Positions 1 to 7,498 of a stretch of 64,000 nt of DNA are shown here, piece by piece. This stretch comes from Limnohabitans sp. MMS-10A-178. GTDB taxonomy: Bacteria > Pseudomonadota > Gammaproteobacteria > Burkholderiales > Burkholderiaceae_C. Both the position numbers and the translations under genes were made by a program. Within the stretch, counting starts at the first letter, position 1. The number at the start of each line of letters is the position of its first letter. The notes under the pieces are model-generated. The model ran no database searches and had not been told where the DNA came from. It saw only the letters and a program-made list of their open reading frames with translations. Location of the stretch: the NCBI RefSeq assembly GCF_003063375.1, contig NZ_NERY01000001.1, forward strand, positions 248,001-312,000, written 5' to 3'.

Positions 1-135
1 CAGGGGCACCGCAAACTGCGTGGCATAAAAATGCGGCAGGTTGACGTACATGGGCAGCGCCACAAATGCCAATGGCAGCGCTAGCAAACCAGCACGAAAG
101 CTCAGGCCATGCGAAGCTTGGGGCTGCGAGCTCAT
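1..135 (-). CDS. Sugar-symporter-like (GPH/MFS) transporter, N-terminal 45 residues only
   Basis: Only the first 45 codons lie in the window; the gene continues beyond base 1. The start ATG (bases 135-133) overlaps the stop of the upstream gene in an ATGA arrangement, so it is the last visible gene of the minus-strand lipid operon. The fragment has a short hydrophilic start, then a first membrane segment around residues 13-30 ending in LPMYVNLPHFYA, which resembles the first helix of sodium:galactoside-symporter-like MFS proteins. Transporters of this type accompany CFA-synthase/DUF1365 clusters in other proteobacteria (family knowledge). Substrate unknown; a lipid or lipid-precursor role is only an inference from context. 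Confidence 0.6.
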   Translation of the reverse strand, partial: MSSQPQASHGLSFRAGLLALPLAFVALPMYVNLPHFYATQFAVPL

Positions 136-671
136 AGACCCTTCATCCATGCTTGGCGAATAGCCGGCGCAGAGGTCGACTCGTGCATCCAAATTCCAAA
201 AAAGAGTTGAGCAAACATCGGATCTTGAATGCGGCCCAGCACTTTGTCATTGAGCAAAAATTCGGCGCCAACATTGGGGACATAAACACCCAACAGGCGG
301 TCTCCCTTTTGAACATTGGGAAAAATATCTTGCATGGCTTTCAACCAGTTGCTTTCTTGTTCGCGAGAAAATGAGCCAACTTTGCGCATTTCATCTATGG
401 AGCGTTTTGCAATGGCCGCACCCTCCAAGCTTCTCAAGTAGGACAATTCCAAACCAAAAGAATGATCTGTATAGCTGGGAATTGAAAAGCCAGGGCGAAC
501 CCACAAGCGCGCGTCGTAAACGTCAAAACCCCAAACGGTCAAACGTTGTTGCTTTGAAGGTTTGGCGCCAGGAATTACGACTGACGAGGCTTGCACTGAA
601 AGGCCTACACACATACTGGCCCACAAAATGACCATGCTCGACAAGCTGCGCAAAGGCAAACGAAACCACAT
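132..671 (-). CDS. Exported chalcone-isomerase-like protein
   Basis: A 179-residue protein. The ATG at 671 sits one base after the stop of the methyltransferase gene and opens a clear Sec signal peptide (Arg-containing n-region, hydrophobic core, cleavage near LSVQA-SS around residue 29), so the longer upstream reading frame is rejected. The mature part (VWGFDVYDARLWV, then FGLELSYLRSLEGAAIA and a C-terminal LFFGIWMHE-type block) looks like the bacterial Chalcone_3 family. Members lie beside CFA-synthase/DUF1365 genes and are usually exported; the plant isomerase activity should not be assumed. It is translationally coupled on both sides (1-base gap upstream, 4-base overlap downstream). Exact biochemical role unknown. 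Confidence 0.75.
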   Translation of the reverse strand: MWFRLPLRSLSSMVILWASMCVGLSVQASSVVIPGAKPSKQQRLTVWGFDVYDARLWVRPGFSIPSYTDHSFGLELSYLRSLEGAAIAKRSIDEMRKVGSFSREQESNWLKAMQDIFPNVQKGDRLLGVYVPNVGAEFLLNDKVLGRIQDPMFAQLFFGIWMHESTSAPAIRQAWMKGL

Positions 672-672
672 A

Positions 673-1896
673 TCAGGCCCTTTTTTGCAAGGTAAATTGC
701 ACGACATCGGTGTTGGCTTCGTCGAAGGCGGCTTCACAATAGGCCAAATAAAACTCCCACAAGCGCAAGAACTTGGCATCAAAACCCAGCTTTAAAACTT
801 GCAACTCTTGCGCCATGAAATCATGCCGCCAACGCCTTAAAGTTTCTGCGTAGTCGGGGCCAAAGCTCAACTCATCAATCACCTCTAGGCCTGCCAAACG
901 TGCTTGTCGTCTGAATTCGGAGGGGCTTGGCAAGCATCCACCAGGGAAGATGTACTGCTGAATGAAATCCGTCGACTTCAAATAGCGGTCAAACAGAGCG
1001 TCGTCAATCACAATGCTTTGGATGCACGCTTTACCGCCCGTCTTGAGCATTTTGGCAATGGTTTGAAAGTACGTGGGCCAGTACTCTTTGCCAACCGCTT
1101 CAATCATCTCGATAGAGCACACGGCGTCGTAGGGGCCATCGTCAATGTCGCGGTAATCTTGTAAACGCAAATCTGTTTTTTCAAGTTTGCCGTTCGAGGC
1201 CATGCGTGCCTTGGCAAAAGCCAATTGTTCCGTAGACAAAGTCACGCCTGTCAAACTTGCACCAAAGTCTGAGGTGGCCATTTCGGCCAAGGCACCCCAG
1301 CCACAGCCAATTTCCAACACGCGCGAGCCTACACCCACATCGGTCATGCGCAAAGCACGGCGTACTTTGGCGCGCTGCGCTTCGGCCATGCTTTGATCAA
1401 AGTCGCCTTCAAACAAAGCCGAAGAGTAGTTCATGGTGCCATCTAACCAGAGCTCATAAAAAGCATTGCCCAAATCGTAATGCGCATGAATGTTTTTTCG
1501 GCTGTTGGCTTTGTGATTTCGATTCAGCAAGTGCTTGATGCGGTAGGCCATGCGACCCCACCAGGTGCCAAAAATCAAATCGTCTACCACGCGTCTGTTT
1601 TGAATCATGACGCGCAGCAAATCACTCAGAGAAGGCGTGCTCCAGTCGCCTGCAATGTACGACTCTGCAAACCCAATGTCGCCAGACTTCATGCTGGCTG
1701 TGAACGCATTCCAGTTTTGCAAACTGATGGCGGCATGCAGCGTGGAGGATTTCCCAAAGACTTTGGTGCTGCGGTCTGGAAACTGAACGGTGAGGGTGCC
1801 ATGCTCCATTTTTTCGAGGAGTTGCAAAACTCTGCGGACGGCCATGGGCGCAGATAAAGTATCAAAGGTTGGGCTGCTTGAGGTGCTAGTGTTCAT
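673..1896 (-). CDS. Cyclopropane-fatty-acyl-phospholipid synthase family methyltransferase
   Basis: 407 residues. The start chosen is ATG 1896, two bases after the DUF1365 stop; an upstream in-frame extension would overlap DUF1365 and is discarded. Residues 139-144 (HYDLGN) and the following NYSSALF block are typical of the CFA synthase family. VLEIGCGWG at about 193-201 is the SAM-binding loop, and SIEMIEAVG and YIFPGG further on fit the catalytic domain. The family transfers a methyl or methylene group from SAM to double bonds of membrane phospholipid acyl chains. Because it sits with DUF1365, an FAD oxidoreductase and a chalcone-isomerase-like protein, the product may be a modified (for example methylated or furan) fatty acid and not a plain cyclopropane; that is inference. 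Confidence 0.88.
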   Translation of the reverse strand: MNTSTSSSPTFDTLSAPMAVRRVLQLLEKMEHGTLTVQFPDRSTKVFGKSSTLHAAISLQNWNAFTASMKSGDIGFAESYIAGDWSTPSLSDLLRVMIQNRRVVDDLIFGTWWGRMAYRIKHLLNRNHKANSRKNIHAHYDLGNAFYELWLDGTMNYSSALFEGDFDQSMAEAQRAKVRRALRMTDVGVGSRVLEIGCGWGALAEMATSDFGASLTGVTLSTEQLAFAKARMASNGKLEKTDLRLQDYRDIDDGPYDAVCSIEMIEAVGKEYWPTYFQTIAKMLKTGGKACIQSIVIDDALFDRYLKSTDFIQQYIFPGGCLPSPSEFRRQARLAGLEVIDELSFGPDYAETLRRWRHDFMAQELQVLKLGFDAKFLRLWEFYLAYCEAAFDEANTDVVQFTLQKRA

Positions 1897-1898
1897 GT

Positions 1899-2729
1899 TC
1901 AGCTGGTTTTGGAAATGACTGTTGTAGATACTTGCGCGCGTGAAACGTCTTGAAGCGGCGGTTCTGGCTTGGCAAAAAATGGCACACGCTTTAACCAAAG
2001 GAGCAAGGCATGCCAGTGAATTCGAAACATCACGGCTACGGTAAACAAGGGATAACGCCAAAGGGTGCGGCGAATTTCTTCTTGTGTAGCGGGCACCAAG
2101 GTGCCACTGATGCTGGTTTGAATTAAGGGGCCATTGGCGTCGTCGTGGTCAACCCTGGCCACAAGCCGCTCCGATGCAGTTCGCATAAAGCGAAATCGAT
2201 ACTGACCGGAAACCTCACAAAAAGGCGACACATGAAATATTTTTTGGGCCAATTCAGTTTGGCCAAACTTGGGCTGGGGCAACAAATAACAGTGCCGTTC
2301 GCCAAAGGTGTTGTGAACTTCGGCCAAGATGGCGGCCAAGGTGTTGTCTGCTCTGTGGCAATACCAAAAGCTCACCGGCTTGAAGGTGTAGCCAAATACT
2401 CTGGGAAAAGTTTGCAGCCAAATTTCGCCATGGGCATCTTGAATGTTTTCTCTTTCAAGCAACTCTTCAATCCATCCCAGCGCGCCGCCCTGTTCTGGGG
2501 TTCTAGCATCACCGTGGTCAACGTCAAAAAACGAAAGCATGCCCGCTTGGTTGATGGCCAAGTCAGTTTTCTGGCCTTTGTCTAAACTCAATGGCCCAAC
2601 TTGGATGGCCTTCAAAGCCCTCATGGGCAACATCAAAAAGTAAGCGCTGTAATCAAAGGCGTGTTGTGTGGGTCGCAGGCGGACATGCCGCACTTGACCA
2701 TGGCCAATGAGCACGCCACCGGTGGTCAT
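1899..2729 (-). CDS. DUF1365 family protein
   Basis: 276 residues starting HGQVRHVRLRPTQHAFDYS, the signature opening of DUF1365; the FGYTFKPVSFWYCH block (about residues 110-125) and HNTFGERHCYLL are also characteristic. DUF1365 genes are almost always next to an FAD/NAD-binding amine-oxidase-like gene and a CFA-synthase-like gene, exactly the order seen here. Its start overlaps the stop of the FAD protein gene by four bases (ATGA) and its stop is two bases before the methyltransferase ATG, so all three are probably made together. Molecular function is not established; a role in modifying unsaturated membrane lipids is inferred from company. Confidence 0.88.
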   Translation of the reverse strand: MTTGGVLIGHGQVRHVRLRPTQHAFDYSAYFLMLPMRALKAIQVGPLSLDKGQKTDLAINQAGMLSFFDVDHGDARTPEQGGALGWIEELLERENIQDAHGEIWLQTFPRVFGYTFKPVSFWYCHRADNTLAAILAEVHNTFGERHCYLLPQPKFGQTELAQKIFHVSPFCEVSGQYRFRFMRTASERLVARVDHDDANGPLIQTSISGTLVPATQEEIRRTLWRYPLFTVAVMFRIHWHALLLWLKRVPFFAKPEPPLQDVSRAQVSTTVISKTS

Positions 2730-4021
2730 GCATGCACCTTTTTCAAAAGCTCGCGGGCCGCCGACAAGCCTGATTTCAAGCCATCTTCATGAAAACCATA
2801 GCCTAGCCATGCGCCTGCATACCACGTGTGTTGCTGGCCTTGAATGAGGTGCATATTGTGTTGTGCATCAATGGCGGCCAAGTCAAACACGGGGTGCGCG
2901 TATGCAATTGTTTGAATGGTTTTTTCGGGGTCAATGGCTTGGGTAGGGTTCAGCGACACCACCACCGCCTGCGAGTAAGGTAAAGGCTGCAACTTGTTCA
3001 ACAAATAGTGCAAGCAAACTCGCGTGCTTTCCAATTGATCGCTTGCAGCGCGCGCGTAATTCCAAGCGGCCCAAGCCTTGCGCCGGCTTGGCAAGACTTT
3101 TTCGTCGGTATGCAAAACCGCCACATTGTCTTGGTATCGAATGGCTGATAAATTTTTCACTTCGGCAGGACTGGGTTCTCTTAATAGACGCAGCGCTTGG
3201 TCGGAGTGAGTACAAATGACCACCTCATCAAATCGTTCTGCATGACCCTGTGTGATCACGCGCACACCTTGTTCGTCGCGCTCGATCAATTGAACAGGCG
3301 TGTTCAAGCGTTTGTCTGCGATCTTGCTGACTATTTTTTCAACATAGTTGCGCGATCCACCCTTTACAGTGAACCAGCGCGGTCGATTGGTCACTTGAAT
3401 CAGGCCATGGTTGTGACAAAACCGAATCATGGTGGCCACAGGAAAAGCCAACATTTGATCGGTGGGGCAACTCCAAATGCAGCCCATCATGGGCAGAAAA
3501 TACCAACTCTTGAAGGCATCACCAAAGCCATGCTGCTTTAAGAACTCAGAAAGTGGCTGACGCATTTCTCGTTCTGATTGTTGTTCTGCAATTTGCGTAC
3601 ACAGCTTGTTAAAGCGCACCACATCGAGCAACATCTTTAAAAACTTTGGCCGGCCTAAGTTGCGGCGCTGCGCAAACACCGTGTCTAAATTGCTACCACT
3701 CCACTCGAGTGTTTCCCGACCCCAAGCATTGGGCGCCTGAACAGAAAACGACATATCGGAGAGTGCGGTTTCAACACCCAACTCCTCAAACAACTTGATC
3801 AGGTTGGGATAGGTTCTTTCGTTGAAAACCAAAAACCCGGTGTCTACGCCATAGGTGAGCAAGCCATTTTCTGTTGGCAAACTAATGTCGACTGTGTTGG
3901 CGTGCCCGCCAAAATAAGCGCCCGCTTCCAACAAGGTGATGTCGGCCTTGCCTTGCAAGCTGTGTGCAACGCCTAGGCCCGAGATGCCTGAACCTACAAT
4001 GGCAATCTTTTTGTTTTTCAA
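2726..4021 (-). CDS. NAD(P)/FAD-dependent oxidoreductase (amine-oxidase fold)
   Basis: 431 residues. A dinucleotide-binding motif, GSGISG, lies at residues 10-15, followed by the acidic residue ending the second strand (LLEAG), and a C-terminal FAD-contact segment (WYAGAWLGYGFHEDGLKSG). The start codon read here is TTG at 4021, because no ATG precedes the Rossmann motif; the ribosome site (AGAAAGA) is weak, which suggests coupling to the upstream peroxidase gene 26 bases away. The family is related to squalene/phytoene desaturases and is the usual partner of DUF1365 and CFA-synthase-like genes. It probably acts on membrane acyl chains; substrate not determinable from sequence. Confidence 0.82.
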   Translation of the reverse strand: MKNKKIAIVGSGISGLGVAHSLQGKADITLLEAGAYFGGHANTVDISLPTENGLLTYGVDTGFLVFNERTYPNLIKLFEELGVETALSDMSFSVQAPNAWGRETLEWSGSNLDTVFAQRRNLGRPKFLKMLLDVVRFNKLCTQIAEQQSEREMRQPLSEFLKQHGFGDAFKSWYFLPMMGCIWSCPTDQMLAFPVATMIRFCHNHGLIQVTNRPRWFTVKGGSRNYVEKIVSKIADKRLNTPVQLIERDEQGVRVITQGHAERFDEVVICTHSDQALRLLREPSPAEVKNLSAIRYQDNVAVLHTDEKVLPSRRKAWAAWNYARAASDQLESTRVCLHYLLNKLQPLPYSQAVVVSLNPTQAIDPEKTIQTIAYAHPVFDLAAIDAQHNMHLIQGQQHTWYAGAWLGYGFHEDGLKSGLSAARELLKKVHA

Positions 4022-4047
4022 GGTTTGAATCTTTCTGACGTAACAAG

Positions 4048-4641
4048 TTAGGAGGCTTTTTGTCCTAAGCTTTTCTCAATCGCTTGCGTCAAGCCTTTGT
4101 TTTCGGGGCTTGTCATGCTGTTGTAGCTGTCAATCAAACGGCCATCACGGCCGATCAAATATTTGTAAAAGTTCCACTTAGGTCTTTGGCCTGGCTCTTT
4201 GGCGAGTTGTTTGAAAAAGGGCGCGGCCGCTTCGCCCGTCACAGAGGTTTTGGTGAACATGGGGAACTTCACGCCAAAGGTGTTTTCGCAAAACTCTGCA
4301 ATGTCTTGGTTAGAGGATTTTTCTTGCGCAAAGTCGTTAGAGGGAAAGCCCAAAACGACCAAGCCTTTGTCTTTGAATTTGCTGTGCAAGGCTTCGAGGC
4401 CCTTGTACTGCGATGTAAAACCACAGTAGCTGGCCGTATTCACCACCAAGATGACTTTGCCACTGTACTGACAAAGCGACTGAGGCTTTTCGTCTTGCAG
4501 TCTTGGAAAGGTGTGGTTTAACAAAGCAGGGCATGCCGCCGATGAGGCGACGTTGGTGGCGGGCGTCTGCGCCCAAACCATGGGCATGGCCAACACCCCA
4601 AGCAAGAAGAAGCAAGGTTTGAACGTGTTAAAACTTGGCAT
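4048..4641 (-). CDS. Exported glutathione peroxidase-like protein
   Basis: 197 residues with an N-terminal signal sequence (hydrophobic run FFLLGVLAMPMVWA, cleavage about residue 24). The thiol-peroxidase core follows: VVNTASYCGFT with the peroxidatic Cys at about 73, FPSNDFAQ carrying the conserved Gln near 105, and WNF near 156. It reduces peroxides, probably with thioredoxin-type donors in bacteria, and here outside the cytoplasm. It is the first gene of the minus-strand run that continues into the FAD protein, DUF1365, CFA-like methyltransferase, chalcone-isomerase-like protein and transporter. That placement suggests a membrane-lipid oxidative-stress operon. A second, unexported peroxidase of the family lies at 61800-62291. 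Confidence 0.87.
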   Translation of the reverse strand: MPSFNTFKPCFFLLGVLAMPMVWAQTPATNVASSAACPALLNHTFPRLQDEKPQSLCQYSGKVILVVNTASYCGFTSQYKGLEALHSKFKDKGLVVLGFPSNDFAQEKSSNQDIAEFCENTFGVKFPMFTKTSVTGEAAAPFFKQLAKEPGQRPKWNFYKYLIGRDGRLIDSYNSMTSPENKGLTQAIEKSLGQKAS

Positions 4642-4676
4642 AAACTGTCCATTCTGTTTTGTGACTGGACAGTTTA
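4641..4676. repeat. 10-bp inverted repeat (candidate operator) overlapping the peroxidase start
   Basis: TAAACTGTCC at 4641-4650 and its exact reverse complement GGACAGTTTA at 4667-4676 are separated by 16 bases. The dyad spans from the peroxidase start codon to the proposed -10 hexamer, which is where a dimeric repressor would block both polymerase and ribosome. On the plus strand it is followed by a T-run, but no plus-strand gene ends here, so a terminator role is unlikely. The cognate regulator is unknown. Confidence 0.6.
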
Positions 4677-4699
4677 CTTTTTTTTATTTAACTTGTCAC
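4671..4699 (-). promoter_or_regulatory. Candidate sigma-70 promoter of the peroxidase/lipid operon
   Basis: Read on the minus strand, GTGACA (4699-4694) and TAAACT (4676-4671) are separated by exactly 17 bases, and the spacer is strongly A-rich. The -10 hexamer lies inside the right arm of the inverted repeat, consistent with repression by a dimeric protein. Prediction by eye only. Confidence 0.45.
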
Positions 4700-4722
4700 G
4701 AACTGATTAAAGGCTTTTTTGA

Positions 4723-7458
4723 TTAGGGAAATACCGCCGCCCACAAGGCCAGAATGGCCTCTCTTTCAGCGTGCAAAGCGGCCTGGGAAACTTGCGTTGG
4801 CTCCTCATTCAACCGCGCCTTGTGTTGCACACGGCGCAACTCCCGGTAGGCCGATGCTGCCTTGAACCCCACGCCATGGGGCAACAAACCTGCTTTTTCT
4901 GCACTCTGAAGCAGAGCAATGTTGCCAACGTTGTGGGCCATTTCGGGGTGCTTGGCTGAGTGCATCAAAACCAAATACTGAACCGCAAACTCCGCATCGA
5001 CCATGCCACCAGGACTGTGTTTCACATCAAACAGTTCTGACTTGATCGCGTGGGCAGAGCGGACTCGGATGCGCATGGCCACAATTTCAGACTTCAATGC
5101 AGACTCATCGCGAGGGGCACTGATGACGGCGCGTTGAACCTCTTCAAACTGCTTGGCGATGTGCTCCTCGCCCATTACAAAGCGGGCCCGTGTCATGGCT
5201 TGGTGTTCCCAAGTCCAGGCTGTATTGCTGCCCCTTTGTTGTTGGTAATCGGCATACGCCGCGAAAGTGGTTACCAACAAACCTGAGCTTCCGTTGGGTC
5301 TCAGTGCGGTGTCAATTTCAAACAAGTCGCCTTCTGCAGTTTTGACCGTGAACCAATTGATGAGCTTTCTAACAAAGGCGCCATAGACCTCTTGAGCCCT
5401 TTCATCGGCGTCTTCGTAGACAAAGACAATGTCCAAATCACTGCCATACCCCAGCTCTTTGCCGCCCAATTTGCCATAGGCAATGATGCCAAATTGAGGC
5501 GCTTCACGGTGCCTGCTTTTCAGGCACGACCAACACCATTGCGCCGTGATGCGCAGCACTGCGTCGGCCATGGCGCTTAAATCGTCGGCCACCTGCTCAA
5601 CCGACAGGCGCCCTTCAACATCACGCGCCAAGGTTCGAAAAACCTCTGCGTGGTGAGCTCGGCGCAGCAAATTCAACAAGTTTTCCTCGTCATCTTCGCC
5701 TGTTCTTTTTAAGGCTGCTCGACGCGCTTGCAATTCAGCTTCAAAGTCTTGGGCCACAAACCTCTGTTGCAGCACATCGCCATTGGCCAGCTCATCAATC
5801 ACGCCGGGGTGTTGCACCAAATAACGCGCAGGCCATTTGGCGGCGCCCAAGAGTCGCAACAGGCGCTCGTGCACGGCAGGGCGCTCGAGCATCATGGCCA
5901 AGTAGCTTTCGCGGCGCATCAATGGCTCCATCCAGTCTGCCATTCGCACCACCGCATCCACTTCCACACGACCCTCTTTGAGCCACTGAGCCGTGCGCTG
6001 CAACAAGCGCATCAAACGAGCTCTGGCATCGTCTCTCAGGCCTTTGACTTTGGGGCTGTCTTGCCAATGTGCCAAGCGAGCTCGCGCCTCGCCTTTGAAC
6101 AAATCCAACACAGCCTCAAGTTCGGGGCGCTCACGGCCCGCTTGGGTTTGACAGGATTTACACTCCCGATCACCCCCCAGGAGAATGTCAAATTCATGCG
6201 CAACCACTTCACGGTGGGCGTCCAAATCTGACAGGAAGTCACAACCTTCGGTATACCCCATGGTGTTGGCTATCCATTGCAGATCTGCATCTTGTGTGGG
6301 TAAAACATGCGTTTGCTGATCATCCAAATACTGAATGCGATGCTCCACTTTTCGAAGGAAAACATACGCTTGTGTCAAAGCTTGCGCCGTTTCTAGGGGC
6401 ATCAGCCCCGCTTTGGCAATGCGTTGTAGCGCATCGACGGTGGGTCGGGTGCGAAGCTCTGGGAACTGCCCGCCTCGAACCACCTGCAAAAGTTGCACAG
6501 TGAATTCAATTTCCCGAATACCCCCGCGCGATAGCTTGACGTCATTGGCGCGCTCAGGATGACCTGCGCTCCTTTTGGCGGCATGATCGCGAATTTGTTG
6601 GTGCAAGGTTCTCAAAGACTCAAAGACGTTGTAATCGAGATAACGTCTAAATACAAACGGCAACACCACACTTCGAAGCTTGGCCGCAGAACCATTTTGA
6701 ACTGCGCTTCGGGGGGCAATCACTCTGCTCTTCATCCAAGCAAAACGCTCCCACTCGCGACCCTGAGCCATCAAATACTCTTCCAAGGCCCCCAAAGAGA
6801 CCACACTGGGGCCAGAGTTGCCATTGGGCCGCAGCGCCAAATCCATTCGAAATACAAAACCATGCTCGGTGGTATCGCCCACCAAGGTAAAGATGGCCTT
6901 GACGGCTCGGCTGAAATACTCATGGACGGAGATCTTGCCCAAGCCCTGAGCATTGCCTGCCGTCTCGCCGTCTTCATCGTAGACATAGATCAGGTCGATG
7001 TCGCTTGAAACATTGAGCTCTCGTGCACCCAGTTTGCCCATGCCCACCACCCAAAGCTGGGCTTTTTCGCCATTGGCGAGCAAAGGGGCACCATGCCTTG
7101 CGTCGAGGTCATGAAATGCCTGCTGGCAAGCCTCATCTAGCGCCAATTCCGCCAAATGGGTCACCGCCGTGGTAACGACGTCTAGAGGCGCGTCTTGCTC
7201 ACAGTCCATGGTGAGGAGGCGAGCCATGGTCCATTGGCGCAAGATTCTCATAGCGGGGCCAACCTCGTGGCCCTGCGCGCGCAGTTGTTGGTAGGCTTGC
7301 ATCAACAAACTTTGATGCGGCACCCCTGCTGGCAAGCTGGCAAAAGTATCTGCATAGCGTCTTTGAAGCCGCTGAAAAAATCGCGATCCTTCAGAGAGTG
7401 GTGCTGGGCGCTTTGAATCCATGACTTTGGCTGTCTCAAATGGGCTTGTGGCGGTCAT
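4723..7458 (-). CDS. glnE: Bifunctional glutamine synthetase adenylyltransferase/adenylyl-removase
   Basis: 911 residues, close to the usual length. Two nucleotidyltransferase domains are visible: an N-terminal one with GMGKLGARELNVSSDIDLIY (adenylyl-removing half) and a C-terminal one with YGKLGGKELGYGSDLDIVF (adenylylating half), each holding the G-S-D-x-D type metal ligands. Helical linkers carry LSRGGIREIEF and SPGGMVDAEF. GlnE attaches or removes AMP on glutamine synthetase in response to PII protein and glutamine, so it connects to glnK at 56254. Start ATG 7458 is used; a second in-frame ATG (7422) would leave more room for the divergent promoter. Divergent from the YhdP-like gene. Confidence 0.95.
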   Translation of the reverse strand: MTATSPFETAKVMDSKRPAPLSEGSRFFQRLQRRYADTFASLPAGVPHQSLLMQAYQQLRAQGHEVGPAMRILRQWTMARLLTMDCEQDAPLDVVTTAVTHLAELALDEACQQAFHDLDARHGAPLLANGEKAQLWVVGMGKLGARELNVSSDIDLIYVYDEDGETAGNAQGLGKISVHEYFSRAVKAIFTLVGDTTEHGFVFRMDLALRPNGNSGPSVVSLGALEEYLMAQGREWERFAWMKSRVIAPRSAVQNGSAAKLRSVVLPFVFRRYLDYNVFESLRTLHQQIRDHAAKRSAGHPERANDVKLSRGGIREIEFTVQLLQVVRGGQFPELRTRPTVDALQRIAKAGLMPLETAQALTQAYVFLRKVEHRIQYLDDQQTHVLPTQDADLQWIANTMGYTEGCDFLSDLDAHREVVAHEFDILLGGDRECKSCQTQAGRERPELEAVLDLFKGEARARLAHWQDSPKVKGLRDDARARLMRLLQRTAQWLKEGRVEVDAVVRMADWMEPLMRRESYLAMMLERPAVHERLLRLLGAAKWPARYLVQHPGVIDELANGDVLQQRFVAQDFEAELQARRAALKRTGEDDEENLLNLLRRAHHAEVFRTLARDVEGRLSVEQVADDLSAMADAVLRITAQWCWSCLKSRHREAPQFGIIAYGKLGGKELGYGSDLDIVFVYEDADERAQEVYGAFVRKLINWFTVKTAEGDLFEIDTALRPNGSSGLLVTTFAAYADYQQQRGSNTAWTWEHQAMTRARFVMGEEHIAKQFEEVQRAVISAPRDESALKSEIVAMRIRVRSAHAIKSELFDVKHSPGGMVDAEFAVQYLVLMHSAKHPEMAHNVGNIALLQSAEKAGLLPHGVGFKAASAYRELRRVQHKARLNEEPTQVSQAALHAEREAILALWAAVFP

Positions 7459-7498
7459 AATTCCCTGCCTAGGTCTTTATGTCCGAATTGTCATTGGA

